Source of the DNA: CAWCKS01 sp963763485
Lineage (GTDB): Bacteria; Pseudomonadota; Alphaproteobacteria; Rhizobiales; Xanthobacteraceae
Direction: 5' to 3'
NCBI GenBank assembly: GCA_963763485.1
Contig: CAVXOW010000010.1
Span: 1 to 64,000, forward strand
DNA: 64,000 bases
The first letter of the stretch is position 1, and each line of letters begins with the position of its first letter. A program made the translations under genes and the position numbers. The notes under the pieces were generated by a model. It was not told where the DNA came from. It saw nothing but the letters and a program-made list of their open reading frames with translations, and did no database searches. This document shows positions 1-10,609 of the stretch, piece after piece.

Positions 1-251
1 GCCTGCAAATTGAGAGGAGAGAAGCCTAATCCCATATGTCGGGCACCCAACATTACAAATTAGGACAGCGCCACTAACCTGAGGCTAGACCTCGAGGCCC
101 GCGGCGCTGTCTCACGTGCGGCAATATCACCGCGGCCCGCTGCGGCCCGCGCACCTGATGTGATCGCGCGTCGGCGCAGCTATCGGCTCACCGCAATGGG
201 CGCACGGTGCGGCGATGCTGCAACCAACGTCGCACGGCAAATCTGAGGGAA

Positions 252-515
252 TCAATCCCGGTCGACGAGCTCTCGCGCTTTGGCCACCACAATCTGCTGC
301 TGCTCCGGCGTCAACCTCTTGAACTTCGCCAACAGCTCGGCCTTCCAACTGTCAGCGCGGGGGACAAACTCAATGTGCGCAGCGTCGATTGCGGCTGCCA
401 GCTTGGTTTCGGCCGTTGCGAGGAATTGCACGCGCCCTTTTGCTTGCTCGACCGCATACCGTGTTTTCTCGAGCTTAATTTGTGCCTTGTGAGGATCCGC
501 GCGGACCTCGCGCAC
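252..515 (-). CDS. small charged hypothetical protein
   Basis: An 87-codon frame whose product is rich in Lys, Arg, Glu and Ala and looks like amphipathic helices throughout, with a C-terminal stretch containing LTPEQQQIVVAKARELV. There is no signal peptide, membrane segment or cysteine. I do not recognise the family. The helical composition and lack of low-complexity bias make it more convincing than the overlapping frames on the other strand. The start is uncertain. It lies upstream of, and divergent from, the large plus-strand operon that starts at 1060, so it could be a remnant of the accessory element or an independent small gene. Confidence 0.45.
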   Translation of the reverse strand: MREVRADPHKAQIKLEKTRYAVEQAKGRVQFLATAETKLAAAIDAAHIEFVPRADSWKAELLAKFKRLTPEQQQIVVAKARELVDRD

Positions 516-1059
516 CAGTTCGGCTTCGCCCGGTCATGCAGCGCTTAAGTCGAGGCGGCGCGGTGACCTGGGCCGCCATCGTGATTTTCACGATTTGCGC
601 GAACTCGCGACAACCTCGCGCATAGGCCGTAGTCTTACCCCGGCAACAGCATCACCGGCCAAGACCATGCCCCCCAGAAAGAGAACGCATCATCCCCGCC
701 GCTTGGAAACAACGCGGCCGTGATCAGTGGATCCGCAGACGCGCGGCCGCGGTTTACGCGCTCTCTGCGAAGGCGCCCGCCTTGCCTCAATTAGATAGTT
801 GGAAAATGTTGGCAGATTGACGCTTGCTCGCGCCGCACATCGGCAAGCGGATTGCGAAGCAGACGTCACTCTTCATACGCAATGAATTTCATCGTTGGTG
901 CGCGGCTGCCCACGCATCGCCACATCGATGCCGCACATTTCACGCAGGCTACTGGCGGTTGTAAGTCTTCATTGTTTGACGTTAGAGTATTTTGCCTTGC
1001 TGGTGCGGCACGGCAATTCGGCGAAAACAACGACAATCATCCGCTGGGGTGAAGCCGCC
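516..1059. other. intergenic region upstream of the five-gene operon
   Basis: No convincing gene. Short frames here lack coding character. It should contain the promoter of the operon beginning at 1060, but I cannot point to a clear -35/-10 pair. The first 250 bases of the window likewise hold nothing I can support. Confidence 0.4.
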
Positions 1060-3813
1060 ATGCCGATCAAGGGCATACGCTGGGACCCGCTAACGACCGC
1101 TAACCGCGACGTCCACGTGCTGCGTGGCCAGTCCAGCGCCGATCTCACGGTCGACCGAATGCAGTTCGTCGTCGATCCGATAACCCATCCCTTTGCCCAC
1201 GCTTATCTTGCGGACCCCAATAATAATCATGACGTCGACCTGACTTTCACCGTCGATCCGGTGCCGGCCGACGACGTGTTCGAAAACCAGGGTATCGAGG
1301 TCGATGCCAATACCGGTGCGGTCACGCTGACGCAAAATCAGCCACCGCCCGACGGCGAGCCGCGGACCAACAACTTCATCCTCGAGGTGGTGGCAAGTGA
1401 TCCCGCCGACGACAGCCAGATCGACAACGATTTCATCCGCGTCCACATCCACACCTCGGTCACCGACTTCGCCCTGACGCCGGCAACCCTGACGATCCGT
1501 CCAGCGCAGGCGACCCGTACCGCCCCCGAGCAGACCGCCTACCAATTCACGCTCCGCGCGGTGTTCGACGACCAGACCATGGGAGATTTGACCGCTTTCC
1601 ATGGCGTGGTTTGGAGCAGCAATCCGCCTGACCGGGTCGACCCGGCGACGGGCAAGATCAGCATCGGCGTCGGCGACGCCGAGGGCACGACGATCGTGGT
1701 CACCGCGACGCTGCCGAACGCGTTCGGCAATGGTGCGCGAACCGCCAACGTTCACGTCGGCCGTCCCTGGCGCGACGATCCCGATGTGCCGCGGGCCTCG
1801 ATCGTCGTCGGCGGCGGCTGGCCGGGTACGACCTTGCCCGACACCGCACCCAATGTGCTGTTCCTCAGCGACGGCTATCCCGCCGCCGACGGAGACGCGT
1901 TCCGCCAAACCGTCACGACCGAGGTGCACCACTTAAAGCATGACCGGCTGGTGCGGCCCTACGACCTCCTGTGCACTTCGATGAATTTCTGGAGTGCCTT
2001 CGTCCCGGCGAACGCTCGAGGCATCGCTGTGCGCTGCGAAGTCTACAACGACAAGCGCAAACCCGCGGCCAAGGACGCCTGGCGGCCGGTGCCGCCGCCG
2101 GACCCGCCGCCGCGCCACGAAGATTGGTCGGTCGAGCACCTGATCTACCAAATCGGATTGCCGATCCCCGACGACGCTCACAAGACCAACGCCACGCTGC
2201 GCGACGAATGGGACGCTCGAACCCAGAACGACCTGCCGCGCGACCGGATTTCCGGCAGCATCATCAATGAGTGGAAGCGTATCGCCACGCGCGCGTTCAT
2301 CGAGGAACTCGACAACTTTCCGGGCATGGCGCTCGGCGAGCCTCCGGCAGCCAACACCAAGAACGGGGAGCCGTCGCTTTCGCTGCACTCGGACCGTTGC
2401 GGCCGTGCTGGCCTCGATGCGCTGCTGTCGCTACTGCAAGCCGAAGCCGCCAGCGGCGTGCAGTTCGGTCCGGGGGCCAACATCGGCGCCGCCTGGGCGC
2501 GCCCGGCTGTGCGGCAGAACCTGACCGACTATGCGTTACATGACGTGATCCGCGTGGCCGACAATCCGCGGCCCATGTTCGTCTGCACGACCGCCGGCAC
2601 CTCCGACCTGAGCGAGCCGGCGGACTACGCCCCGGCGCTTGCGGGCGACACCATCACTGACGGGACGGCCGTGTTCCGCTGCGTCCAGCCGACTTTCGAC
2701 AATTCCCGCTTCGTCATCGTGATGTCCTCCTTCCCGGTCGGGCGTGGGCGCAACAACCGGCGTGACGGCGACGTGCCTGCCTACATCGCGATGAACGTCC
2801 AAAGCTCCAAGACGATCCCGACGATGGCGGCCACCAACCACGTCGGGCTGGCCTTCAACAACATCACGATCGCCGAGGATGCCAACCTCAACTCCTGCCG
2901 TGTCACCGCCCACGAACTCGGTCATTCGCTCGGCCTCGGTGACGAATATGTCGACAACGAACGGCGCTATCCAAACGACCAGAGCGAACTTATTACCCGC
3001 TTGAACCTGCAGACCGCCGACGACCTGACGCCGGGCTCCGTCATCGAACCCGACCGCATCCGCTGGAACTGGCACCGCGTGCGCAAGGCGGCGGTGGTCC
3101 GTGACGCCATCACCAGCGTGGCCGCGGGCGCCTTCCGCATTCCGGTCGTGGCAGGCCAAGCCGCACAGTTCCAGCTCAACGACATCGTGCTGCTGCGGCT
3201 ACGCGTCGCCGGTCTCTTCATTGACGCCGCGCCCGACGCGACGGTCAGCGCTCAACTGCAGATCGCCATCGCCCCCTCGACCTCGGCGTCGTCGGACTAT
3301 GTCGTCGTTCAGGCGGCATCCGGCACCACGATCACGCCGGACTTCTTCGACCCATTCATCCCCGGCAGCATTCTGTTCGTGCCAGTGCCGGCGCCGGCCT
3401 CGGTGCGCGATCCCGACGATTATCCATTTGCCGAGATGGTGGCCAAGAACGTCAAGGACCTGATCAGCGACACCGGCAATGCGCTGTACGAGCGCCCCCT
3501 TCCAGGCGATCTTACGGACGACATGATCGACAACAAGGAGATCCAGCATCCCACGCTGACGGGCCTCACGCCCGGGCTGCCGGGACGACCGTTCTGCTTT
3601 CGCGTCGAACCCACGATCGTCGGGCTGTACGGCGGCGGCGCGCAGTACGCGCGCGGCATCTACCATCCGGCCGGACTTTGCGTGATGCGCAAAGAAAAGA
3701 ACTCGAGCTTCGCGTTCTGCGCCGTCTGCCGCTACATCATGGTCGATTATGTCGACCCGTTCAGACACTTCGAGATCGATCGCGATTACGACGACATTTA
3801 TCCGCTGAGGTGA
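1060..3813 (+). CDS. M64-like zinc metallopeptidase with Ig-like domains
   Basis: About 917 residues. The ATG at 1060 is chosen because the frame upstream of it has no coding character. Residues 1-160 look like a cadherin-like domain, followed by a bacterial Ig-like (BIG2-type) segment around 150-245 (a WSSNPP..VDPATGKIS pattern). A peptidase region follows, starting near an FLSDGYPAADGDAF segment typical of M64 (IgA-peptidase-like) enzymes. The zinc motif HELGHSLGLGDEY begins at residue 618, with His618, Glu619 and His622 as probable ligands and catalytic base. The C-terminus carries an FCAVC cysteine pair near the end, also seen in M64-like proteins. No classical signal peptide is visible. 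It reads without frameshift, unlike everything after it, and is followed 31 bp later by the next gene. Family assignment is from motif recall; the substrate is unknown. Confidence 0.8.
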   Translation: MPIKGIRWDPLTTANRDVHVLRGQSSADLTVDRMQFVVDPITHPFAHAYLADPNNNHDVDLTFTVDPVPADDVFENQGIEVDANTGAVTLTQNQPPPDGEPRTNNFILEVVASDPADDSQIDNDFIRVHIHTSVTDFALTPATLTIRPAQATRTAPEQTAYQFTLRAVFDDQTMGDLTAFHGVVWSSNPPDRVDPATGKISIGVGDAEGTTIVVTATLPNAFGNGARTANVHVGRPWRDDPDVPRASIVVGGGWPGTTLPDTAPNVLFLSDGYPAADGDAFRQTVTTEVHHLKHDRLVRPYDLLCTSMNFWSAFVPANARGIAVRCEVYNDKRKPAAKDAWRPVPPPDPPPRHEDWSVEHLIYQIGLPIPDDAHKTNATLRDEWDARTQNDLPRDRISGSIINEWKRIATRAFIEELDNFPGMALGEPPAANTKNGEPSLSLHSDRCGRAGLDALLSLLQAEAASGVQFGPGANIGAAWARPAVRQNLTDYALHDVIRVADNPRPMFVCTTAGTSDLSEPADYAPALAGDTITDGTAVFRCVQPTFDNSRFVIVMSSFPVGRGRNNRRDGDVPAYIAMNVQSSKTIPTMAATNHVGLAFNNITIAEDANLNSCRVTAHELGHSLGLGDEYVDNERRYPNDQSELITRLNLQTADDLTPGSVIEPDRIRWNWHRVRKAAVVRDAITSVAAGAFRIPVVAGQAAQFQLNDIVLLRLRVAGLFIDAAPDATVSAQLQIAIAPSTSASSDYVVVQAASGTTITPDFFDPFIPGSILFVPVPAPASVRDPDDYPFAEMVAKNVKDLISDTGNALYERPLPGDLTDDMIDNKEIQHPTLTGLTPGLPGRPFCFRVEPTIVGLYGGGAQYARGIYHPAGLCVMRKEKNSSFAFCAVCRYIMVDYVDPFRHFEIDRDYDDIYPLR

Positions 3814-3844
3814 ACTGCTCACCGGAAGCACGTGCGAGGGGGCC

Positions 3845-6800
3845 ATGGCTGACCAGCAGGGCACGCTCCAGAGCATCGGTACCGTCCTGACGACGGCGCT
3901 GCGTCCGCTCACCGTCGCGTTCAGCGGCGTCGAACAATTCAAGGGCTTCATGTCGCGGCTCGGCTGGAGTCCGACCGACCTGCCGCCCGAATACCAGGCA
4001 CTGACCAGCCTCGTCAGCTCGGCAATCGACAAGCTGGAAAACCTCGGCGACAACCCATCGGCCTCCGACGTGCTCGATCTCGTCCACAAGGCTGTGGCCG
4101 CGTTCCAGGCGGTGCGCTCAATCGCCACCGCTCCGCCCGGCGTCGACACCGGCACGTTTCTGTCGGAGTTGCCCGAGCGGTTGTTCGAGATTCTGCTGAT
4201 CGACTTTATCGCCGCGGAAGCGCCGAGCGCCTACAACGCTCTCGTCGGCCTCAACGTCATCAAGCTGGAGCCTCATCCGGCGGCGGCCGGGCGCCCGACC
4301 TTCCTCCGGGTCGTGTTCGACTGGGCCGCGCTGCCGAAGATGATCAGCGACCCCGGCTCGATCCCGCAACAGGTGTTTGGCTGGGGCACGCCCAACCTCG
4401 ACGCTCAGAAGGTCATCGACTACGCAGCGGCCGGGCTGTTCGCGCTGGGCTTCCCGGTTTCCGTCAACGAGTCCGACGAGGGCACGGTTACCGCCTACTC
4501 GGCCGACACGCTGGATGAGCCGCCGCCGATTTCGAACACGCTCGACATGCTGTTCTACACCATCGACATCGCGGGCAAGGATCTCGACGCGCTGTTCCGC
4601 CTGCGGCCCCTGCCCGCGTTCGGCCCGCACCTGCCGGGCTTCGCCCTCGAGCCGGTGATCCCGAGCGAATTTCCGCTCACGATGAAACTCGCCGACGACA
4701 TCTCGCTGCGTCTGCGCGCCGGCACCAACGTGCCTGATCTGTTCGGTCTCGTCGTGCAGCCCGACGGCGTGTCCGTTACCTATCCGTTCGCGCCCGGCAC
4801 GACCCCGCCGTCGGCCGGGCTCGGCGTCGGCTTCGACTTCAATCCCAGCGATCCGGCCATCGTGTTCGGCGAGCCAGGCGGCACGCGGCTGCAGTTCAAG
4901 GGCGCGTCACTCGACCTCGCAGCGACCTTCGGCGCCTCGGCGTTCGAGTTTACGTTCGGCGCACAGATGACCGACCTTGCCCTCGTTCTCGCGGCCGGAG
5001 AGAGCGACGGCTTCATCAAGAAAATACTCGGCGACGGCGAGACTACGATCGCCGTCCCCCTCGGCATCGAGTGGTCCAACATCTCCGGCTTCTCGTTCAA
5101 GGGCAGCGGCGCCTTCGAGGTCGCGCTCTATCCGCATCTCTCGCTGGGCCCGATCGACATCACCGAGCTGATCATTCGCCTCGCGGTGCCTTCCGATCCG
5201 AAGCCCAAGCTCAATCTCGAAATCGGCGCCAGCCTCTCGGGCGATCTCGGCCCGCTGAAGTTTTCGGTCGAGGAGATCGGCCTCGGCGTCTACGTCACAT
5301 TCGAACATGGGAATGCCGGACCGTTCGACGTCGATCTCGGATTCAAGCCGCCCAAGGGCGCCGGTCTCCTTATCGATGCCGGCGTGGTCGCCGGCGGCGG
5401 CTACCTGTTCTTCGACAGCGAGCACGGCCGATACGCCGGCGCACTGCAGCTTACCATCGCCGACTTCCTCAACGTTGCTGCGATCGGTCTGATCGAGACC
5501 AAGCTGCCGGACGGATCGGATGGCTTCTCGCTCCTTGTCATTATCACTGCCGATTTTGGGCCCGGCATCCAGCTCGGCTTCGGCTTCACGCTGCTGGCGG
5601 TGGGCGGCCTGCTGGGCCTCAACCGCTCGGTCGCCTTCCAGGCCGTGCTCGATGGCGTGCGCACCAATGCAATTTCGAGCGTGATGTTTCCGCAGGACGT
5701 CATCGCAGAACGCGCCGCGCATCATCAGCGACCTGCAGGCGTTCTTCCCGTCGCAGCAGGGCACGTTCCTGATCGGGCCGATGGCCAAGCTGGGCTGGGG
5801 TGAGCCGACGCTGATCAGCCTTTCACTCGGCGTCATCATCGAGATCCCGCCCGGCGACATCGCCATTCTCGGCGTGCTCAAGCTCGCGCTGCCGGCCGAG
5901 GACCTGCCGATCCTGGTGCTGCAGGTCAACTTCGCCGGCGCCATCGAATTCGACAAGCAGCGGCTCTATTTCTACGCCTCGCTGTACAACTCTCACGTCC
6001 TGTTCATGACCCTCGACGGGCAGATGGGCCTGCTGTTCGCCTGGGGCGACGACGCCAATTTCGTCGTCTCGGTCGGCGGTTTCCATCCGCAGTTCAATCC
6101 GCCGCCGCTGCCGTTCCCGGCGCCGCAGCGCATTCAGCTCGACATCATCAACGAGTCCTATGCGCGCATTCATGCCGACGGATATTTCGCCGTCACCACC
6201 AACACGGCGCAGTTCGGCTCCCACGCCAGCTATTTCTTCGGTTTCTCGGCGCTATCGGTTGAGGGCAACTCCGGCTTCGACGCGCTGATCCAGTTCTCGC
6301 CGTTCCACTTCACCGTGACGATCCAGACGACGTTCTCTGTCAAGGTATTCGGACTCGGCGTCTACGGCGTTGACATCAATCTTACGCTCGAAGGGCCGAC
6401 CCGCTGGCACGCCCACGGCACCGCTTCGCTGTCGTTCTTCTTCTTCTCGGTCGACATCGGCATCGACTTCAGCTGGGGCGAAGACCAGGACACCACCCTG
6501 CCGCCGGTCGCCGTCATGCCGCTGCTCGCCGCCGAACTCGGCAAGCAGAGCAACTGGCGCGCCTTCCTGCCTCCCGGCTCGAACCTGCTCGTGTCGCTGC
6601 GCCAGCTTGACCCGGCGGAGGCTGCTTTCGTGCTGCACCCGGTCGGCACGCTGCGGGTGAGCCAGCGGCTCGTGCCGCTCGACCTCACCCTCGACAAGTT
6701 CGGCAACCAGCCGCCAAGCGACGCCAACCGTTTCGCGCTGACGGTGACCGGCGGCGGGCTGAGCAAGGTCGGCGACCTGCAGGAGCCGTTCGCGCCCGCG

Positions 6801-7270
6801 CAGTTTCGCAACATCGACGACGCCGGCAAGCTGTCGCAGCCAGCCTTTGTGCCACAGGACAGCGGCATCGAACTCGCCGTCACCGGGATCAGCTACGCAT
6901 CCGGCACCGCGATCACCCGGACGGTGCGCTACGACGTCACGATCATCGACACCAAGCTGCTGCGTGCGTTCAGTCGCTTCTTCGTCCTCGCCGGCGTCTT
7001 CTTCAGCCATTTCCTGCGCGGCGCCGCGTTGCCCGGTGCGAGCTGTCGGCCTTCCGCAAGGCACAGACCAATCCGTACGGCGATCCCGTCACGGTCGCAC
7101 CCGAGACCTTCGTCGTCGCGATCCGATCCGACAACACGCTGTTCCGCTCCGACGCAGCTGCGTTCACAAGCCAGGCGGCGGCCAACGACTACGTCGCCCG
7201 CGCGGTGGCGCGCGATCCCACCCTCGCCGGCACGCTGCACGTCCTGCCGCAATTCGAGATGGCCGCATGA
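3845..7270 (+). CDS. DUF6603-like large beta-rich protein (frameshifted)
   Basis: About 1140 residues when read through frame breaks near 5705 (an extra base after a DVI stretch) and near 7020. The first ~150 residues are helical; the rest is a long succession of beta-strand segments with alternating hydrophobic and acidic residues, including a FGFTLLAVGGLLGLNRS turn. From memory this matches DUF6603, a domain of unknown function in very large bacterial proteins; not verified. The C-terminal ~70 residues (ETFVVAIRSDNTLFRSDAAA region) form a separate small domain. There is no signal peptide. The stop overlaps the next start (ATGA at 7267-7270), so the two genes are probably translationally coupled. 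Both reading-frame breaks leave clean protein on either side, which suggests consensus error. Confidence 0.7.
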
Positions 7271-10200
7271 GCGCGCTCGCCACCTACTCGTTCCTGCCGT
7301 GGCTGCGGCAGGGCATCGCCAACACGATCGCCACGGCCGACAACGATCCGAGCGTCAAGACGCGGGCGAGCGTGAGGGTCGAGCTGCAGCTCGCCGGCGA
7401 TCCGCTGACGAGCGGTGCGCCTGAGCTCACGACACCGCTACCGCAGAACATTGCCCTCTACGGGCCAGGCGACATCGTGGGCATCGATGTGCGCGCCGTC
7501 TTCCGCACCGACCCGCGTCCGTGGATCACTAACTACGAGTCGAACTATCTCGCCGCGGTCGAGTTCTACGACGAGGATTTTCTCTGGCGTTATACGCCCG
7601 CGGCGCCCGACGGCTCGGGCCTCAAGCTCCGCCCGTGGCTCACGCTCATCGTGCTTCAGGAAACCGAATTCAACGAGGACCAGGGCGTCGGCCGTGCCTC
7701 GCCTTGCATCGACGTCACCAACCGGGCCGCGCTGCCGTCGGCCGACGAGCTGTGGGCCTGGGCGCACGTGCACTTCAACCAGAGCCTTGCCGCGTCCGAT
7801 GGCGAGCACGTGTCGTCCGACATGGGTGCGGTGCTGCCGCGGGTCCAGACGATCATCGGCCAGAACCCGGACCTCGCCTATTCGCGCCTCGTCTGCCCAC
7901 GCCGGCTCGACGACAATGCTGGCTATCACGCGTTCGTGGTCCCGACGTTCGAGACCGGCCGGCTTGCCGGCATTGGCCAGGACCCGACACTGCGCCGCAT
8001 GCCACTTATTCGGCTTGGGGGCCTGCTTACGCCGGGCAACCCGAGCCGACTATCATGCCGGTCTATTTCCGCTGGTACTTCCGGACCGGCTCTAAGGGCG
8101 ACTTCGAGTATCTGGTCACACTGCTCAAGCCGCAGCCGGTCGATGCGCGAGTCGGCACGCGCGACATGGACGTCCAGGATCCCGGATCGAACATCCCCGG
8201 TATCACCGATCCGCCGCTTGGCGGCGTGCTGCGGCTCGGCGGCGCACTGCAGGTCCCCGACGACGACCTCAACATCGTCCAGCTCGAGGCCCGCCAGAAA
8301 TACGAGAACTGGGACCAGCCCTACCCGCACGCGTTCCAGAAGGCGCTCGCTGCCTTCGTCAACCTGCCCGACGATTATGCGGCGCAGACCGCGGCAGCCG
8401 CCAATGCCGCGACTACCATTCCGGGCATTGCCGACGATCCCGATCCGCTGATCACCGCGCCGCTCTACGGCCGCTGGCACGCGCTGACCCAGCGCCTGCT
8501 GACCAAGCGAGACGGCACGCCAGCCGACAACAATCAGAACTGGGTCCACAAGCTCAACCTGGATCCGCGCTTCCGCGTGCCGGCGAGCTTCGCCACCGAC
8601 GTGGTCGAGACCAACGCCGAAACCTACATGAACTATGCCTGGCAGCAGATCGGCGACGTGCTGGCGGCCAACCAGCAGATCCGCCATCTCCAACTCGCGA
8701 CCGAGGTGGCAACGCTTTGGTACCAGCGCAGCGTCACGCCGCTGGCCAACGTCAATGCCGAGCGCGCCTTCACGCTGACGGCGCCGGTCGCCGGTCGCCT
8801 GCTGATGGGCAAGACGACCGTTGCCTTCACCCAGACGCAAAGCCTTGGTTCCGCCTGTGCTCACCTCGGCGGCGATGCGTCGGGTGGTGCGGCCTGGCGC
8901 GCGGTTGATGCGGCAACTGCCATTCGACGCTAAGGCAACGCCAACCAATCTGCTGGCGCGCGTCAATGCCAGCGAAGTCAGTGCCGCCCCGCCCAAGGCG
9001 GTACCGCCCGCTCTGCCGACGGTCGACCAGGCCGCGGGCGCCGCCCATCCGAGTGGCGCGCCCGGCTGGATACTCGATCTCCTCGCCAAGTATCCGTGGT
9101 TGCCTTGGGCCGCGCTGATCGCGCTGCTGGTGATCGCTGTCTTGCTGCTGCTCGTGCTGCCGATGCCGGCAGGCGCGATCGCGGCCATCGTCGCGGCGGC
9201 CGCCGGGATCGGCGCCTTCATGGTGCTGCGCAACTGGCAAAATGCCGATGCGCCGGCGCAGGGCATGAGCGAAGCCCAGCAGAACCCGGCCGCTGTCGAC
9301 ACCCTGCCGAACAATCCCGGCTTCGTCATCGCCGATCCCGCCTCGACATCGACATCGGCGCCCGGCGCGACAGACAGTGCTACAGCCACCCGCTTCAAGA
9401 CCGCGCTGCGCGATTCCTTCACTCTGCTCCAAGCGGCGCGCACCGCCGGACAGCGGACGGCGCCCGTCGCGCTCGACCTCGCCGCCGCGACACAGATCCT
9501 CGTCGCCGGCTTAAACCCGCGCGTCACCATCCCGCGCCGCGGCCTCTCGATCATCGGCATCCCGACATGGATACGCGACCAGATCGGGACCGACTTCAAC
9601 GAGGTGATGGCCTACCCGAAGATCGACCTGCCGATGTACGAGCCGCTCAAGGCGATCTCGATCGAGCTGTTCCTGCCCAACATCAACCTGATCGCGCCCA
9701 ACAGCATCACGCTGATCGAGACCAACCAGCGCTTCATCGAAGCCTACATGGTCGGCCTCAATCACGAGTTCGCCCGCAAGCTGCTGTGGCGCGGGTATCC
9801 GACCGACCAGCGCGGCAGCTATTTCCGCCAGTTCTGGGACGTACGCGGCTTCATCGACAGCGAGGGGCTGAGCGAGGATCCGCTCAAGGAGAAGCTCTAC
9901 GACATCCCGGAGCTGCACCGCTGGGCGCCGGACTTCGAAGCTCGGCGAGCACAACAACCGCGACCCGCCGGGCCAACCGCCGAAGCCGCAGGCCGTGCTG
10001 GTCATCCGCGGCGAGCTGCTGAAGAAGTACCCGACGGCGGTGATCTATGCCCAGCACGCGCTGTGGCCGCGCAATACCGACGGCACGATCGACTTCACCA
10101 AGCCGCGCATGCTCGATCAGCCGAGCACGCCCGCCGAAGAGCAGAACCCGCCGCTCAGCAAGATCCGCAGCCCGCTCTACGAGGCGAAGGCCGATCCCGA

Positions 10201-10600
10201 CATCTATTTCTTCGGCTTCGACCTGACGATCGACCAGGCCAAGGGCGGCACCGGCAACAACCCGAACGATGATCCCGGCTGGTTCTTCGTCATCAAGGAG
10301 CGGCCGGGCGAGCCGCGCTTCGGCCTCGAGCTCGACCGCCCGACCACCGATCCCAAGGTGTTCGACCAGCTGACCTGGGACGACGCGCTGCCGGGCGGCG
10401 CGCCGGGCCAGTTCCTGCCTGCCGGTAGCCTCGCCTCGGTCACGCTCGACGACGCCGGCCGCCGGCGATCCGGAGGTCGACCAGCACATACCGACGACCA
10501 GCTGGTCAACGGCGCCGCCGTGAGCTCGGCGCGCTGGGCCTATCTTCTGTTCCGCGCGCCGGTCCTGGTCGCGGTGCACGCCGACGAGATGCTCGCATAG
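7267..10600 (+). CDS. large conserved protein with central membrane hairpin (frameshifted)
   Basis: About 1110 residues read across breaks near 8010, 8850 and 9945. The N-terminal half contains conserved-looking blocks such as PVYFRWYFRTGSKGDFEYLV and a GTRDMDVQ motif. Around residues 606-655 there are two adjacent hydrophobic segments (PWLPWAALIALLVIAVLLLL and an Ala/Gly-rich one), the only membrane segments in the operon. The C-terminal half holds HEFARKLLWRGYPTDQRGSY and ends in a RWAYLLFRAPVLVAVHADEM block. These blocks resemble conserved hypothetical proteins I have seen next to the following two genes in other bacteria, but no function is known to me. It starts inside the previous stop and ends 9 bp before the next ATG, so it is mid-operon. 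Confidence 0.6.
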
Positions 10601-10609
10601 GACCGCGCC

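Noticed and set aside
1090..1932. Long minus-strand frame (280 codons) opposite the M64-like gene
   Set aside because: It is the antisense shadow of a GC-rich real gene; the translation is Arg/Val/Asp-rich and repetitive with no protein-like blocks, while the plus strand carries the zinc motif.
7926..9599. Minus-strand 557-codon frame across the third operon gene
   Set aside because: Open only because of high GC on the opposite strand; it is uninterrupted across places where the real gene shifts frame, but has no recognisable domain and low-complexity composition.
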